Assembly (NCBI RefSeq): GCF_000612665.1
Contig: NZ_HG942048.1
Location: 46,324 to 110,323 of the forward strand
Direction: 5' to 3'
Length of the DNA: 64,000 nt
From: Neobacillus dielmonensis
Lineage (GTDB): Bacteria > Bacillota > Bacilli > Bacillales > Cytobacillaceae
Part shown: positions 8,234 to 15,767 of the stretch, one piece after another
Position numbering within the stretch: the stretch's first letter is position 1
Layout: each line of letters opens with the position of its first letter
Position numbers and translations under genes: made by a program
The notes under the pieces: generated by a model
Told to the model about the DNA's origin: nothing
What the model saw: the letters and a program-made list of their open reading frames with translations, nothing else
The model's database searches: none

Positions 8234-9772
8234 GTGCACCAAGCAGCAAATAAAAGCAAATCTATTTTATTTTTTATCCCATGGATGGTGATGGGGGGCG
8301 CAGATAAGTTTAACCTCGACTTGATGAGATTTCTTAAAAGTTCAGGGTACAAAATTTTCGTTTGTACCACCGAACCATCAGGGAATGAGTGGCAAGACCG
8401 GTTTGAAACCTATACGGAAGCGATCTATCATTTTCCCAATCAACTACCTTTTGAGAAACGGCCAAAGTTTGTCCTTGAGTTAATGGAAAAAGAGCAAATT
8501 GATATCGTCTTTATTTCTAATAGTTACTTTGGCTATTATATCCTTCCGTGGCTCAAGGATAATAGCCCTAGGAAGTTTGTTGCTGTCGATTATATTCATA
8601 TGGAAGAGTTATATTGGTGGGATGGCGGCTTTGCGAGGTTTTCGTCGACCGTTAGTGATTATTTGGACAAAACCTATGTGACGTTTGGAAAATTAAAACA
8701 ACGACTTATTGATCGATATCATATTAAACCTGACAAAGTAGAAGTGGCCTACATTTGCATTGATGGTGAAGATGAATTTAATCCTCAGTTGATCCCTTTT
8801 GGGCAAATAAGGAACCAATTGCAAATCAATCACGATACGCCAGTCATCTTATTCCCATGCCGCCTCCACGTTCAAAAACGGCCTTACCTCATGTTAGAAA
8901 TCGCAAAAAGACTAAAACAAAGAGGTAACCATTTCGTCATATGGGTAGTAGGAGATGGACATGAACGGTATAAAATGGAGAAACTCGTAAATGAATATGG
9001 ACTGACTCAACAAGTTCAATTTTTAGGCAGTACTAGAGATGTACGACCTTATTACAGAGATGCCAATATGACACTCCTATGTTCCATACTTGAAGCTATC
9101 ACTTTTTCCAGCTATGAATCGATGGCAATGGAAACACCCGTTCTTTCTTCGGATATTGGAGGACAATCTGAATTAATTACCCCCGAGACAGGTTTTATCC
9201 TTCCGACAACTATGGAAGAGACAGAAATATTTAATGAACAGTCCTATACATCGGAGGAAGCTGATTGTTTTGTTGAAGTCATTGAAACCTGCATAAGACA
9301 GCCTGAAATGTTGGAAGAAATGGGAAAAAATTGTCGGAAGCGTATTTTAAATACGTTTAAACAGGAAGAAATGTTTTATAACTTAGTAAAAGAAATCGAA
9401 GAATTGCAGCAAAAACAATATATAGGGAATATTCAAAGTGATTTAACAGATGCCCTATACGTTCTTACACATGATTACAATCATCAAAAATGGAATTTAG
9501 ATCAGAAATTAGAACAAGTAAACCAATATAAGAATACTGAGTTTCTATCCAAAGCAGCTAGAAGATCAGCAGAGAAATATTTAACCTTAATTAGAAAAGA
9601 ATTGAATCGCCACAAACATATTTTCGACGACACCTTCCATGCCCACTCTGTACGAAGCGGTGAAGCTAAAGTTTCGGAACAGCTTTTAAAAACATATATA
9701 AAAATGGAAATAACAAAGCGAATGGATTGGAAAATTGGTCATTATTTAAAAAAATTGAGTCAATTAAACTAA
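8234..9772 (+). CDS. GT4 family (GT-B fold) glycosyltransferase with C-terminal helical extension
   Basis: I place the start at the GTG at 8234: GGGGGG lies six nt upstream, and a promoter-like TATAAT at 8189-8194 falls inside the longer frame that begins at 8129. This gives 512 residues. N-terminal GGAD (donor/acceptor loop, about 21-24), then ILFPCRLHVQKRP and VVGDGHE of the second Rossmann domain, FLGSTRDVRPYY and EAITFSSYE (the E-x7-E motif, about 287-295) identify GT4. The last ~120 residues are charged, helix-rich and not part of the catalytic fold. It is the first gene of a plus-strand glycosyltransferase unit with the next two genes. Confidence 0.85.
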   Translation: MHQAANKSKSILFFIPWMVMGGADKFNLDLMRFLKSSGYKIFVCTTEPSGNEWQDRFETYTEAIYHFPNQLPFEKRPKFVLELMEKEQIDIVFISNSYFGYYILPWLKDNSPRKFVAVDYIHMEELYWWDGGFARFSSTVSDYLDKTYVTFGKLKQRLIDRYHIKPDKVEVAYICIDGEDEFNPQLIPFGQIRNQLQINHDTPVILFPCRLHVQKRPYLMLEIAKRLKQRGNHFVIWVVGDGHERYKMEKLVNEYGLTQQVQFLGSTRDVRPYYRDANMTLLCSILEAITFSSYESMAMETPVLSSDIGGQSELITPETGFILPTTMEETEIFNEQSYTSEEADCFVEVIETCIRQPEMLEEMGKNCRKRILNTFKQEEMFYNLVKEIEELQQKQYIGNIQSDLTDALYVLTHDYNHQKWNLDQKLEQVNQYKNTEFLSKAARRSAEKYLTLIRKELNRHKHIFDDTFHAHSVRSGEAKVSEQLLKTYIKMEITKRMDWKIGHYLKKLSQLN

Positions 9773-9818
9773 TACTATAGGTTCTAAAAACACGCCATCC
9801 ATCTAAAGGAGACATGAC

Positions 9819-10835
9819 ATGATTTTATGCACTATTGCGACCCAAAACCATCTAGCACGTGCTCTTGTATTAGCAGAATCCATAAAAAAATATATGCCCC
9901 AATTAAAAGTCGTTCTCTGCCTGTTAGAAAAGTCTCTTCCTAAAGAATTTAGTAACATTTCATTTTTTGACCGTGTTATTCTGGCGAAGGATTTGTTCGA
10001 ACATAGTTTTGAAACAAAAATATTTAAATACAATGCTTTTCAATTAGCCAATTCTTTAAAGGCAAAACTGCTTTTGTATTCGCTAAAGGCCTTTCAACAG
10101 GAAGAATATTTCGTTTACCTTGATTCCGATATTGAAATGAAAATGTCAATCGAAGAGATCATTCATTGGTTTAAAGGACATGACATCCTTCTTACTCCAC
10201 ATCTTCTTAAACAACCGCAAAATGAGGAGTTAGAAATTCATGTTCAGCAAACCGGGATCTTTAACAGCGGTTTTGTTGCAGTCAAAAGAAGCGAAAATAC
10301 AACGTCATTCCTAAATTGGTGGGATGAAAGATTAGAGGAATTCTGTTATTTAGATTTAAAAAAAGGAATATTTTACGATCAGAAATGGTTAAACTTAGCC
10401 CCCTGCTTTTACGATGTCTTTACCATTAGAAACCCGGGTTACAATATAGGAATTTGGAATATGGCTGATCGAGAGGTTGTCGAGATCGGCCAAAACTTGT
10501 TTGTATATAAAAATGAGCCAGTCCGGTTCATTCATTATTCGGGCTTATTAGGCAACGAATCTCAAACACTATCCCAGCGACTTAAGTCAACGATTGAAAA
10601 CTACAATAATAAACTGGAAAGCTATAACCTTAATCAGCTAAAACAAATGGATTGGTCTTATAATTACTTTCACGATGGCACCAAAATTTCCGAAGACACG
10701 CGTAAAAACTATAGACAATTTTACGATTTTCTCAAAATCAAGCTTCATAATCCTTTTCAATATTCCAATCAATTCTTTAATCTAAAGAATATTAAGCAGT
10801 TCATTTCCGGTAAAGGAGCAGGCCTTAAATCATGA
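9819..10835 (+). CDS. GT8-like glycosyltransferase
   Basis: A 338-residue GT-A type enzyme. MILCTIATQNHLARALVLAESIKKYMP is split over the first strand and helix, as in GT8 and related retaining transferases. VYLDSDIEM (DxD at 102-104) is the metal/nucleotide-sugar site. TGIFNSGFVAVKRS resembles the NSGV-type segment of GT8 proteins, and FIHYSGLLG the final HxxG-type motif. AAAGGAG precedes the ATG. It lies 46 nt after the GT4 gene and overlaps the next gene by four bases, so they are co-transcribed. Donor and acceptor unknown. Confidence 0.75.
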   Translation: MILCTIATQNHLARALVLAESIKKYMPQLKVVLCLLEKSLPKEFSNISFFDRVILAKDLFEHSFETKIFKYNAFQLANSLKAKLLLYSLKAFQQEEYFVYLDSDIEMKMSIEEIIHWFKGHDILLTPHLLKQPQNEELEIHVQQTGIFNSGFVAVKRSENTTSFLNWWDERLEEFCYLDLKKGIFYDQKWLNLAPCFYDVFTIRNPGYNIGIWNMADREVVEIGQNLFVYKNEPVRFIHYSGLLGNESQTLSQRLKSTIENYNNKLESYNLNQLKQMDWSYNYFHDGTKISEDTRKNYRQFYDFLKIKLHNPFQYSNQFFNLKNIKQFISGKGAGLKS

Positions 10836-11554
10836 TATCCGTTATAGCATGTACAAACAGGCCTAGATTTGTTTTGAATATAATAAAAAACTTTAGGAGG
10901 CAATCCATTAAGGACAAAGAGCTAATCATTATATTAAATACACTAGAGATTGCCGCTTTATCGGTTGAACAGCTAGTAGGTAAATATAAAATCAAATATA
11001 AGATATATCAATTTCCTGACCATATTTCCTTAGGAGAATGTTTAAATTTCGGCATTGAAACCGCATCGTTTGATATTGTTGCTAAATGGGACGACGATGA
11101 CTATTATGGTCCCCATTATCTAAAAGAAGCTTACAATGCGTTGACATCACAGAATGCCGATATTGTCGGGAAAAGTACTTTTTATATTTGTTTTGAGAAA
11201 ACAAGTGAACTTCGCCTATATAACCCCAACTCCGAAAATCAATGGATTATTAATCCTGGAAAAGAATTGTATAAAAAAAGGTATTTTTTTAGTGGTGCGA
11301 CGTTGGTTTTTCATAAGAAAGTTTATAGCACCGTTCCCTTTCCACCTGTTAATCAAGGAGAAGATTATTTATTTCAGCAGCAATGCTTTTTGCATCAATT
11401 TAAAATGTTATCTCTTTCAAACCGATATTATGTTTACGTTAGATATGGATCACCCTACCATCATTCTTCAGATAGTAAAGAATCCATATTACGGAAACGA
11501 AGTAAATTTGTCAGTCCGGCCAACCCAATGGAATTGAACAGATTTGTTAATTAG
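10832..11554 (+). CDS. GT2 family glycosyltransferase
   Basis: A 240-residue GT-A protein: ISVIACTNRPRFVLNIIKNF at the N-terminus, ECLNFGIETASFDIVAKWDDDD with the acidic DDDD near 87-90, then GEDYLFQQQC near the catalytic-base region (an ED motif). This is the typical order for inverting GT2 enzymes. Its ATG overlaps the upstream stop (ATGA), which points to translational coupling. It has no membrane segments, so it works in the cytoplasm. It is the last glycosyltransferase of the island on the plus strand. Confidence 0.8.
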   Translation: MISVIACTNRPRFVLNIIKNFRRQSIKDKELIIILNTLEIAALSVEQLVGKYKIKYKIYQFPDHISLGECLNFGIETASFDIVAKWDDDDYYGPHYLKEAYNALTSQNADIVGKSTFYICFEKTSELRLYNPNSENQWIINPGKELYKKRYFFSGATLVFHKKVYSTVPFPPVNQGEDYLFQQQCFLHQFKMLSLSNRYYVYVRYGSPYHHSSDSKESILRKRSKFVSPANPMELNRFVN

Positions 11555-11570
11555 GCAATTGACTTTATTA

Positions 11571-11618
11571 AAAGCTCTGTAAATTTGGCTGTTGATTTTC
11601 GCTCCAATCAACAGAGTT
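11571..11618. repeat. Interspersed palindromic repeat, copy 1
   Basis: Contains GCTCTGT ... TTTGGCTGTTGATTTTCGC, then TCCAATCA and ACAGAGTT. It matches the copy at 27579-27641 over most of its length and keeps a shortened terminal inverted repeat. A decayed miniature element or an insertion-sequence end is the simplest reading. Confidence 0.7.
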
Positions 11619-11654
11619 CAAAAAATTAACAGTATTGTTTAACAAAGTCTTATG

Positions 11655-11690
11655 AAAAAAGATGAGGGAGCTGAAGCCCCCTCATCTTTT
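11655..11690 (-). terminator. Rho-independent terminator of the Cys-rich small protein gene
   Basis: AAAAGATGAGGG pairs with CCCTCATCTTTT around a 10-nt loop, with A/T runs outside both arms. It touches the stop codon of the minus-strand gene and may also stop plus-strand transcripts from the glycosyltransferases. Confidence 0.85.
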
Positions 11691-11950
11691 TAACCTAGCA
11701 AATCGATTGTAAAACTCTCAACATCTTTGCAACGGGTCACCGTAATTCTTGTTGGAACAAAAGGAGTTGTTATACCTGTTTCAATAATTTTAATGCAACA
11801 GTCCTTCGTTACATCATCAAGTTCCCCTTCAATAATATCACCGGATTTTGTTCGGATACTGATCTCTTCATGTATGAATTTTTTCAGAATCCGGCATAAG
11901 CAATCTTTCTTGCAATCACAACAATCATGATGATCCTTTTTCACGCCCAT
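11690..11950 (-). CDS. Small Cys-rich DUF2642-like (Sm-like) protein, probably coat-associated
   Basis: An 86-residue protein. A His/Cys-rich start (HHDCCDCKKDCLC, about 7-19) is followed by a beta-rich domain VSIRTKSGDI-like EISIRTKSGDIIEGELDDV and ending FVPTRITVTRCKDVESFTI, which resembles the short Sm-like DUF2642 domains common in Bacillus spore-associated proteins. AGGAGG lies at good distance from the ATG. It sits between the glycosyltransferases and a YheC/YheD gene, and the clustered cysteines would suit cross-linking or metal binding in the coat (inference). The family call is from resemblance only. Confidence 0.55.
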   Translation of the reverse strand: MGVKKDHHDCCDCKKDCLCRILKKFIHEEISIRTKSGDIIEGELDDVTKDCCIKIIETGITTPFVPTRITVTRCKDVESFTIDLLG

Positions 11951-12102
11951 ATACTCTTTTTCCCTCCTAAAGTTTGTCTTCTTTCATACTCTATTCATAT
12001 GGAGCCAAGCTGTAAGGGCAATTTACCTTTTAATTCACATTTTTAAATACATTGGAAACAAATTTATTCAAACTGTAAAGTTTACTGCACCTTAAAGGCA
12101 CT

Positions 12103-13458
12103 CTAATCTCTTAAACTATCAGAGTGGAATCCCGCCAACGCCTTTGCATACAACAGTGGCATGCCTACTGTTTTCTCATACAATTCCTCGTCAATTTCCT
12201 CTATGAAGTTATGTTCATGAAATTTATTTGCCTCGAGTACCCATATTCTCTGTTGGTCATCTATTATCACATCAAGACCTAAATCTCCATATACTCCAAA
12301 CGCAGCCTCTATTTGCATACAAACTTTTTTGCAAACTTCGATTAACTCATCTTGTTTTTTAGCTGCCTCGTCTGGTTTAAAATGAAAAAAGGTTTGTAGG
12401 GCTTCCAATCCGCTTACATGGGTTGGAGCATCATTAGTGATGATGCAATCTGGTTGGCTAAAACGTCCTAAAATGCCGGTGCAATTCCATTCACTTCTTT
12501 CATTTTTTTGCATAATGACTCGAAAATCGACTCTTTTCCGCCCATACGAGGCATGGGCGGCTTCTTGGATTAAATATTTTTTGGAAGGTAACATATGTCT
12601 ACAAAATTTGTTTAGACCACCTTCCTTTGCTACCTGCATTTGTCCGTTTTCAAAACTGATTTCATACGTGTCTTCCTTTTTTTCGATCATATAAATTCCC
12701 TTTCCCAATGATCCATTTTGAGGCTTTAAATATACCTTTGGAATTAGGTTAAGGATTTCTTTAAAGAGGGCTGGATTTTTGTATTGATAGGTGGGCAAAA
12801 CATACGGTTTCGTTTGGTCTGAAACTAACATGGCACAATGAAATTCCCATTTATCAAACATGTATGAATTGAAAATCTTGCCGTCGAAAGCTTTTGATAC
12901 TGTTTTTCTCAAGTTTTTTGGGGGCTTTTTTCGAAGATAGATTGCATCTGGAAACGGGAAGGTGCCCTCATTCCAGTGTGACTCAAAGTCATTGCTTGGA
13001 TTGTAATAAAGTCCTTTGACAGTTTTTGTGTCCCAATCGAAATCTTCCCAATAACATAAATACACCAATCCATTGACTTTTTGATACTGTTTAAAATACG
13101 GTGCTAATCGCTTCAGTCTCTTTTCCGTAAATTTATGGCCCGTTAATACCATTCCAATCACAGGTCCGAATTGGATTTCCTGTCCATTTACCACCAGCTC
13201 ATACGATAAATCAGGAAGATCAAAAGGCAATTCTAATTGTGAGCTTAATCCAATTGACAGTTCGCCAATAAGGTCCGTTTGCTTCACCATCATCTGCTTT
13301 TGCCATTTACCGATATGGACTACATAATTGACACTTTCATTTAATTGATGCTCCATCATTTTTGCTCTGGAAAAAAATATATGATCGGGCGCCCCTTCTT
13401 CCATCCATTGAATCTTCAAAAGAACCACACATCCTCTTATCTGTTCTATAGACTCCAT
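12103..13458 (-). CDS. YheC/YheD-type spore coat-associated ATP-grasp protein
   Basis: A 451-residue full-length member of the family that also begins this window. Seen: an N-terminal beta-rich domain (VQHIGKW-like VVHIGKWQ, LSSQLELPFDLP), then VIGMVLTG, the ATP-grasp lobe with YLKPQNGSLGKGIYMIEK and the acidic end LGLDVIIDDQQRIWVLEANKF, the metal-binding site. Known relatives are in the spore coat; their chemistry is undefined. The ATG at 13458 has no strong ribosome site; AGAGGA a little downstream suggests that the true start may be an inner GTG/TTG, about 10-14 residues in. Single-gene unit. Confidence 0.85.
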   Translation of the reverse strand: MESIEQIRGCVVLLKIQWMEEGAPDHIFFSRAKMMEHQLNESVNYVVHIGKWQKQMMVKQTDLIGELSIGLSSQLELPFDLPDLSYELVVNGQEIQFGPVIGMVLTGHKFTEKRLKRLAPYFKQYQKVNGLVYLCYWEDFDWDTKTVKGLYYNPSNDFESHWNEGTFPFPDAIYLRKKPPKNLRKTVSKAFDGKIFNSYMFDKWEFHCAMLVSDQTKPYVLPTYQYKNPALFKEILNLIPKVYLKPQNGSLGKGIYMIEKKEDTYEISFENGQMQVAKEGGLNKFCRHMLPSKKYLIQEAAHASYGRKRVDFRVIMQKNERSEWNCTGILGRFSQPDCIITNDAPTHVSGLEALQTFFHFKPDEAAKKQDELIEVCKKVCMQIEAAFGVYGDLGLDVIIDDQQRIWVLEANKFHEHNFIEEIDEELYEKTVGMPLLYAKALAGFHSDSLRD

Positions 13459-13541
13459 ATAAGACAGTTTATTCGCCAGTTTCTTTAATCGTGGGGGCTA
13501 TTTGGTAAATAGGAAGGACAGCGTTTTTTGATTTGAAGTAG

Positions 13542-13576
13542 AAAGGCTGCCTTTTTGAACTAACAGGCAGCCTTTT
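13542..13576 (-). terminator. Terminator downstream of the gamma-SASP gene
   Basis: AAAGGCTGCC (13542-13551) pairs with GGCAGCCTTT (13566-13575). It lies 30 nt past the stop of the small spore-protein gene. The T run on the minus side is short. Confidence 0.65.
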
Positions 13577-13605
13577 GGTATATCGTCCTTAGATCAATTT
13601 TATCA

Positions 13606-13749
13606 TTAAGGTTCTATTTTTCTTGTGACATTATTATCCGTTGAGGCAAATTCCGTTCCATATTTTCCTGAAGAGCCTGCTTGGTGCCTGGATGCCTCAG
13701 CTTGATTATCCTCGATCGAGCGGGAGTTTTGCTTTTTATTCTTTGCCAT
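13606..13749 (-). CDS. Small gamma-type acid-soluble spore protein (single repeat)
   Basis: A 47-residue protein that I translated by hand. It begins MAKNKKQNSRS and contains GKYGTEFASTDNN, close to the (Q)FGTEFASETN repeat of gamma-type SASP (SspE). Gamma-SASP are amino-acid reserves of the spore core, cut at the GPR protease site during germination. SspE usually has two repeats and 80-95 residues; this one has a single repeat. GAGGAGGTGA lies at ideal distance from the ATG. A sigma-G-like promoter precedes it (TTCATAT about 17 nt before TATATTA), consistent with forespore expression. Confidence 0.75.
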   Translation of the reverse strand: MAKNKKQNSRSIEDNQAEASRHQAGSSGKYGTEFASTDNNVTRKIEP

Positions 13750-13767
13750 CCGTTTATTCACCTCCTC

Positions 13768-13798
13768 AGGTTAATATAACCAAAAGGTAATGGGATAT
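13768..13798 (-). promoter_or_regulatory. Possible sigma-G promoter of the gamma-SASP gene
   Basis: On the minus strand TTCATAT is followed, about 17 nt later, by TTATATTA, close to the sigma-G pattern (GHATR then CATWHTA). It sits just upstream of the ribosome site of the 47-residue spore protein. Matched by eye only. Confidence 0.35.
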
Positions 13799-13802
13799 GA
13801 AA

Positions 13803-13835
13803 AAATAAAAACGCCAATGGCAATCGGCCATTGGC
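13803..13835 (-). terminator. Rho-independent terminator
   Basis: GCCAATGGC (13813-13821) pairs with GCCATTGGC (13827-13835), followed on the minus strand by a T-rich run. It ends the two-gene unit 14697-13848. Confidence 0.85.
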
Positions 13836-13847
13836 TGGAATTCTTTA

Positions 13848-14327
13848 TTAATTACCGTAAATTGTTGAAATGATTTGGTCGTAGCTCATGCTGCTATCGA
13901 CAGTGTAGGTTCCTGTCCGCAAATTGTTAACTAAACCTCTTTGCTCGATATCTGATGCAAACTGAAACGCATCGTCAATCAGTTTTCCATCTCTTAGGAT
14001 CCGTCCGACATCAATGCTCCCCATTCCATCCGTTACATTGACAACGACTTGTGTCGGAGGTTGAGCGGGAGTTTCGGCGGGAGCGGCAGGTTGCTCCTGC
14101 TGTGTTTGTTGTGCATCTGCATTCGCGTTATTTTGCACCTTCGGTTGGACTGTGTAACCAGCAGCTGTCAATTTGTTCACCATTTCCTCTTCAGAAAGCG
14201 CAACTTTTTGTGTGGTTTTAGAAGAAGCTTTCGAGACTTCACTATCTCCATTCAAGTAAACAATCCCAAGAATACCTGTAGCAATAAATATCCCTGCAGC
14301 AAAACTGCTTATTGTACTAATTTTCAT
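13848..14327 (-). CDS. Membrane-anchored protein with MltG/YceG LysM-like domain
   Basis: About 159 residues from the ATG at 14327 (AAAGGAG upstream; the longer frame to 14390 lies within the preceding gene). An N-terminal membrane helix (SFAAGIFIATGILGIVYL) is followed by KVALSEEEMVNKLTAAGYTV, a Pro/Gln/Ala-rich linker and a C-terminal segment VTDGMGSIDVGRILRDGKLI ending LRTGTYTVDSSMSYDQIIS. That segment resembles the LysM-like substrate-recognition domain of the endolytic transglycosylase MltG, but the catalytic domain is absent. It overlaps the upstream gene by 11 nt. It may bind glycan strands outside the membrane (inference). Confidence 0.65.
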   Translation of the reverse strand: MKISTISSFAAGIFIATGILGIVYLNGDSEVSKASSKTTQKVALSEEEMVNKLTAAGYTVQPKVQNNANADAQQTQQEQPAAPAETPAQPPTQVVVNVTDGMGSIDVGRILRDGKLIDDAFQFASDIEQRGLVNNLRTGTYTVDSSMSYDQIISTIYGN

Positions 14328-14697
14328 TGACAGCTTGTCTCCTTTCTTCCCTTTCCGATAGATAAGGAGCAAGCAAATAACTGATTTCACTCTCAGGCAC
14401 TTGTTTCATCTCGGCAATACTTTTAATAGAATAGTTTCGTTTATATAAGTCTAGGATTTCGCGTTTCAAGGTTCTTTCATCGGCAGAAAGTTGAAGGCCC
14501 GCTTCTGTACTCACTACTTCGAGGTCGAGTTCTAGATTTCGAATCGACTCTCTAATCTCATTTACATCTTTCATAACCGCCACATGGATTAAATCGATCT
14601 GTTTGTTTTCTTTCACTGATGCTTTTTTGGTCATAAAAATGGAAACGATCAATAATATAGCAGATCCTCCAAACAAAATAGCTAATGCTAATTCCAA
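14317..14697 (-). CDS. Small membrane protein of unknown function
   Basis: A 126-residue protein with an N-terminal transmembrane helix (LALAILFGGSAILLIVSIFM, about 3-22), a charged helical middle and LDLYKRNYSIKSIAEMKQV, which looks like a short helix-turn-helix of the kind that follows 'Y-S-I-K-x-I-A'. I do not recognise the family. AAGGAGGATAAC precedes the ATG. It overlaps the LysM-like gene by 11 nt, so the two are made together, and the pair may be an envelope module. Confidence 0.6.
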   Translation of the reverse strand: MELALAILFGGSAILLIVSIFMTKKASVKENKQIDLIHVAVMKDVNEIRESIRNLELDLEVVSTEAGLQLSADERTLKREILDLYKRNYSIKSIAEMKQVPESEISYLLAPYLSEREERRQAVNEN

Positions 14698-14900
14698 AAT
14701 GTTATCCTCCTTCTTTAGGGAACTATCGCTACATTCCCCTATTATACATGGAAAGGGATAATTTTTCGATTATATTCGACTAATTCCAACAAAAGTCATA
14801 GTATTTTAACAAATTGAGCCAACATGAACCCATTTCTTACATAAATAGTCTTATCCTTGCTTAACCTATACATGATATAAGACTGAAAGGAGATTTTTCT

Positions 14901-15167
14901 ATGGAAAGTACTCAAGCACCAATTCCGAACCCGCCGCGTGCGATTACGTCAAAAGACATTCTTTATTTAAAAGATGCCTTGTCCTGGGAGCTTTTGGCGT
15001 TCAAAAAGTTCCATTTCATGGCCCAGCAAGTCAGCAATGATGAAATTAAACAAGCTTTGGACAAAGCAGGTAAAATGCATCAGGACCATTATCAAAGAAT
15101 CTTGACCCATCTGCAAGTCAACAACGATGAAGCCATGGCTAACCTGCCAAACACTCAGCTAAATTAA
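14901..15167 (+). CDS. CotF-like / ferritin-like spore coat protein, short form
   Basis: An 88-residue helical protein: ITSKDILYLKDALSWELLAF, then KKFHFMAQQVSNDEIKQAL and MHQDHYQRILTHL. The pattern of two long helices with H/E/Q positions resembles the ferritin-like halves of CotF-family coat proteins. GAAAGGAG precedes the ATG. It lies 23 nt before a second coat-type gene, so they form an operon. Role in the coat is inferred from family. Confidence 0.65.
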   Translation: MESTQAPIPNPPRAITSKDILYLKDALSWELLAFKKFHFMAQQVSNDEIKQALDKAGKMHQDHYQRILTHLQVNNDEAMANLPNTQLN

Positions 15168-15190
15168 TACTGAAAAGGAGGTTACTTCAA

Positions 15191-15535
15191 ATGCAAAATC
15201 AACAAAGTCAAAACGGCAATAAAATTGCTAATCCACAAACTGGACAGCTGCCTAAAGTTAAAACACCAGAAATGAACGACCGTGATTTTATCAATGATGG
15301 GCTTAGCACTTGCAAATATCTGACCGACAGCTTGAATATAGCTGTCCGTGAAGCGAGCCATGAACAGCTATATTCGGATCTGCTGCAAATTCTGACTGAA
15401 ACACATCAAAGCTGCCGTGAAATGTACAACTTAATGTTTAAGAATGGCTGGTATAAGCTTGAAGCAGAAGAACAACAAAAACTTGATCAAGCTTTCCAGC
15501 AATTCAGCAACTATTCTTCGCAATTTCCTTACTAA
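15191..15535 (+). CDS. CotF family spore coat protein
   Basis: A 114-residue protein: a Gln/Asn-rich N-terminus, then MNDRDFINDGLSTCKYLTDSL, EQLYSDLLQILTETHQ and MYNLMFKNGWYKLEAEE. This matches the C-terminal domain of CotF and the YraD/YraF/YhcQ coat proteins of Bacillus, including the ending NGWYxLE. AAAAGGAGG lies just before the ATG. Second gene of the unit with the 88-residue protein; the two probably act as partners. Confidence 0.8.
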   Translation: MQNQQSQNGNKIANPQTGQLPKVKTPEMNDRDFINDGLSTCKYLTDSLNIAVREASHEQLYSDLLQILTETHQSCREMYNLMFKNGWYKLEAEEQQKLDQAFQQFSNYSSQFPY

Positions 15536-15562
15536 AGGAACCTTCGTTTAGGAAAAGTGGAA

Positions 15563-15595
15563 TCGCTCCTGCATCTTATGGCAGGGGCTTCCCTT
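15563..15595 (+). terminator. Probable terminator of the coat-protein pair
   Basis: GCTCCTGC pairs with GCAGGGGC (one G-T pair) around an 8-nt loop, then TTCCCTTCC. The T run is interrupted. Confidence 0.45.
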
Positions 15596-15675
15596 CCTTC
15601 ATTATCCTATCCCTAATTTACCTGATTATTTTCTGAGATAATTTTACTGAATATTTAATATATTAAAAATATCTA

Positions 15676-15705
15676 TTGACATCGCTTCAATAAGTACGAT
15701 AACGT
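15676..15705 (+). promoter_or_regulatory. Sigma-A promoter of the alcohol/aldehyde dehydrogenase operon
   Basis: TTGACA at 15676-15681, an 18-nt spacer and TAACGT at 15700-15705, about 60 nt before the ATG at 15768. The -35 is consensus, the -10 is weak. Confidence 0.5.
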
Positions 15706-15767
15706 ATCATCAAAGACTATATTAGTTTGGTACTCTATAAAAAACTAATCAAAACGGGGGAAATGGT

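Noticed and set aside
11154..11537. 127-residue overlapping frame on the plus strand
   Set aside because: Shadow frame inside the GT2 gene, which carries the family motifs.
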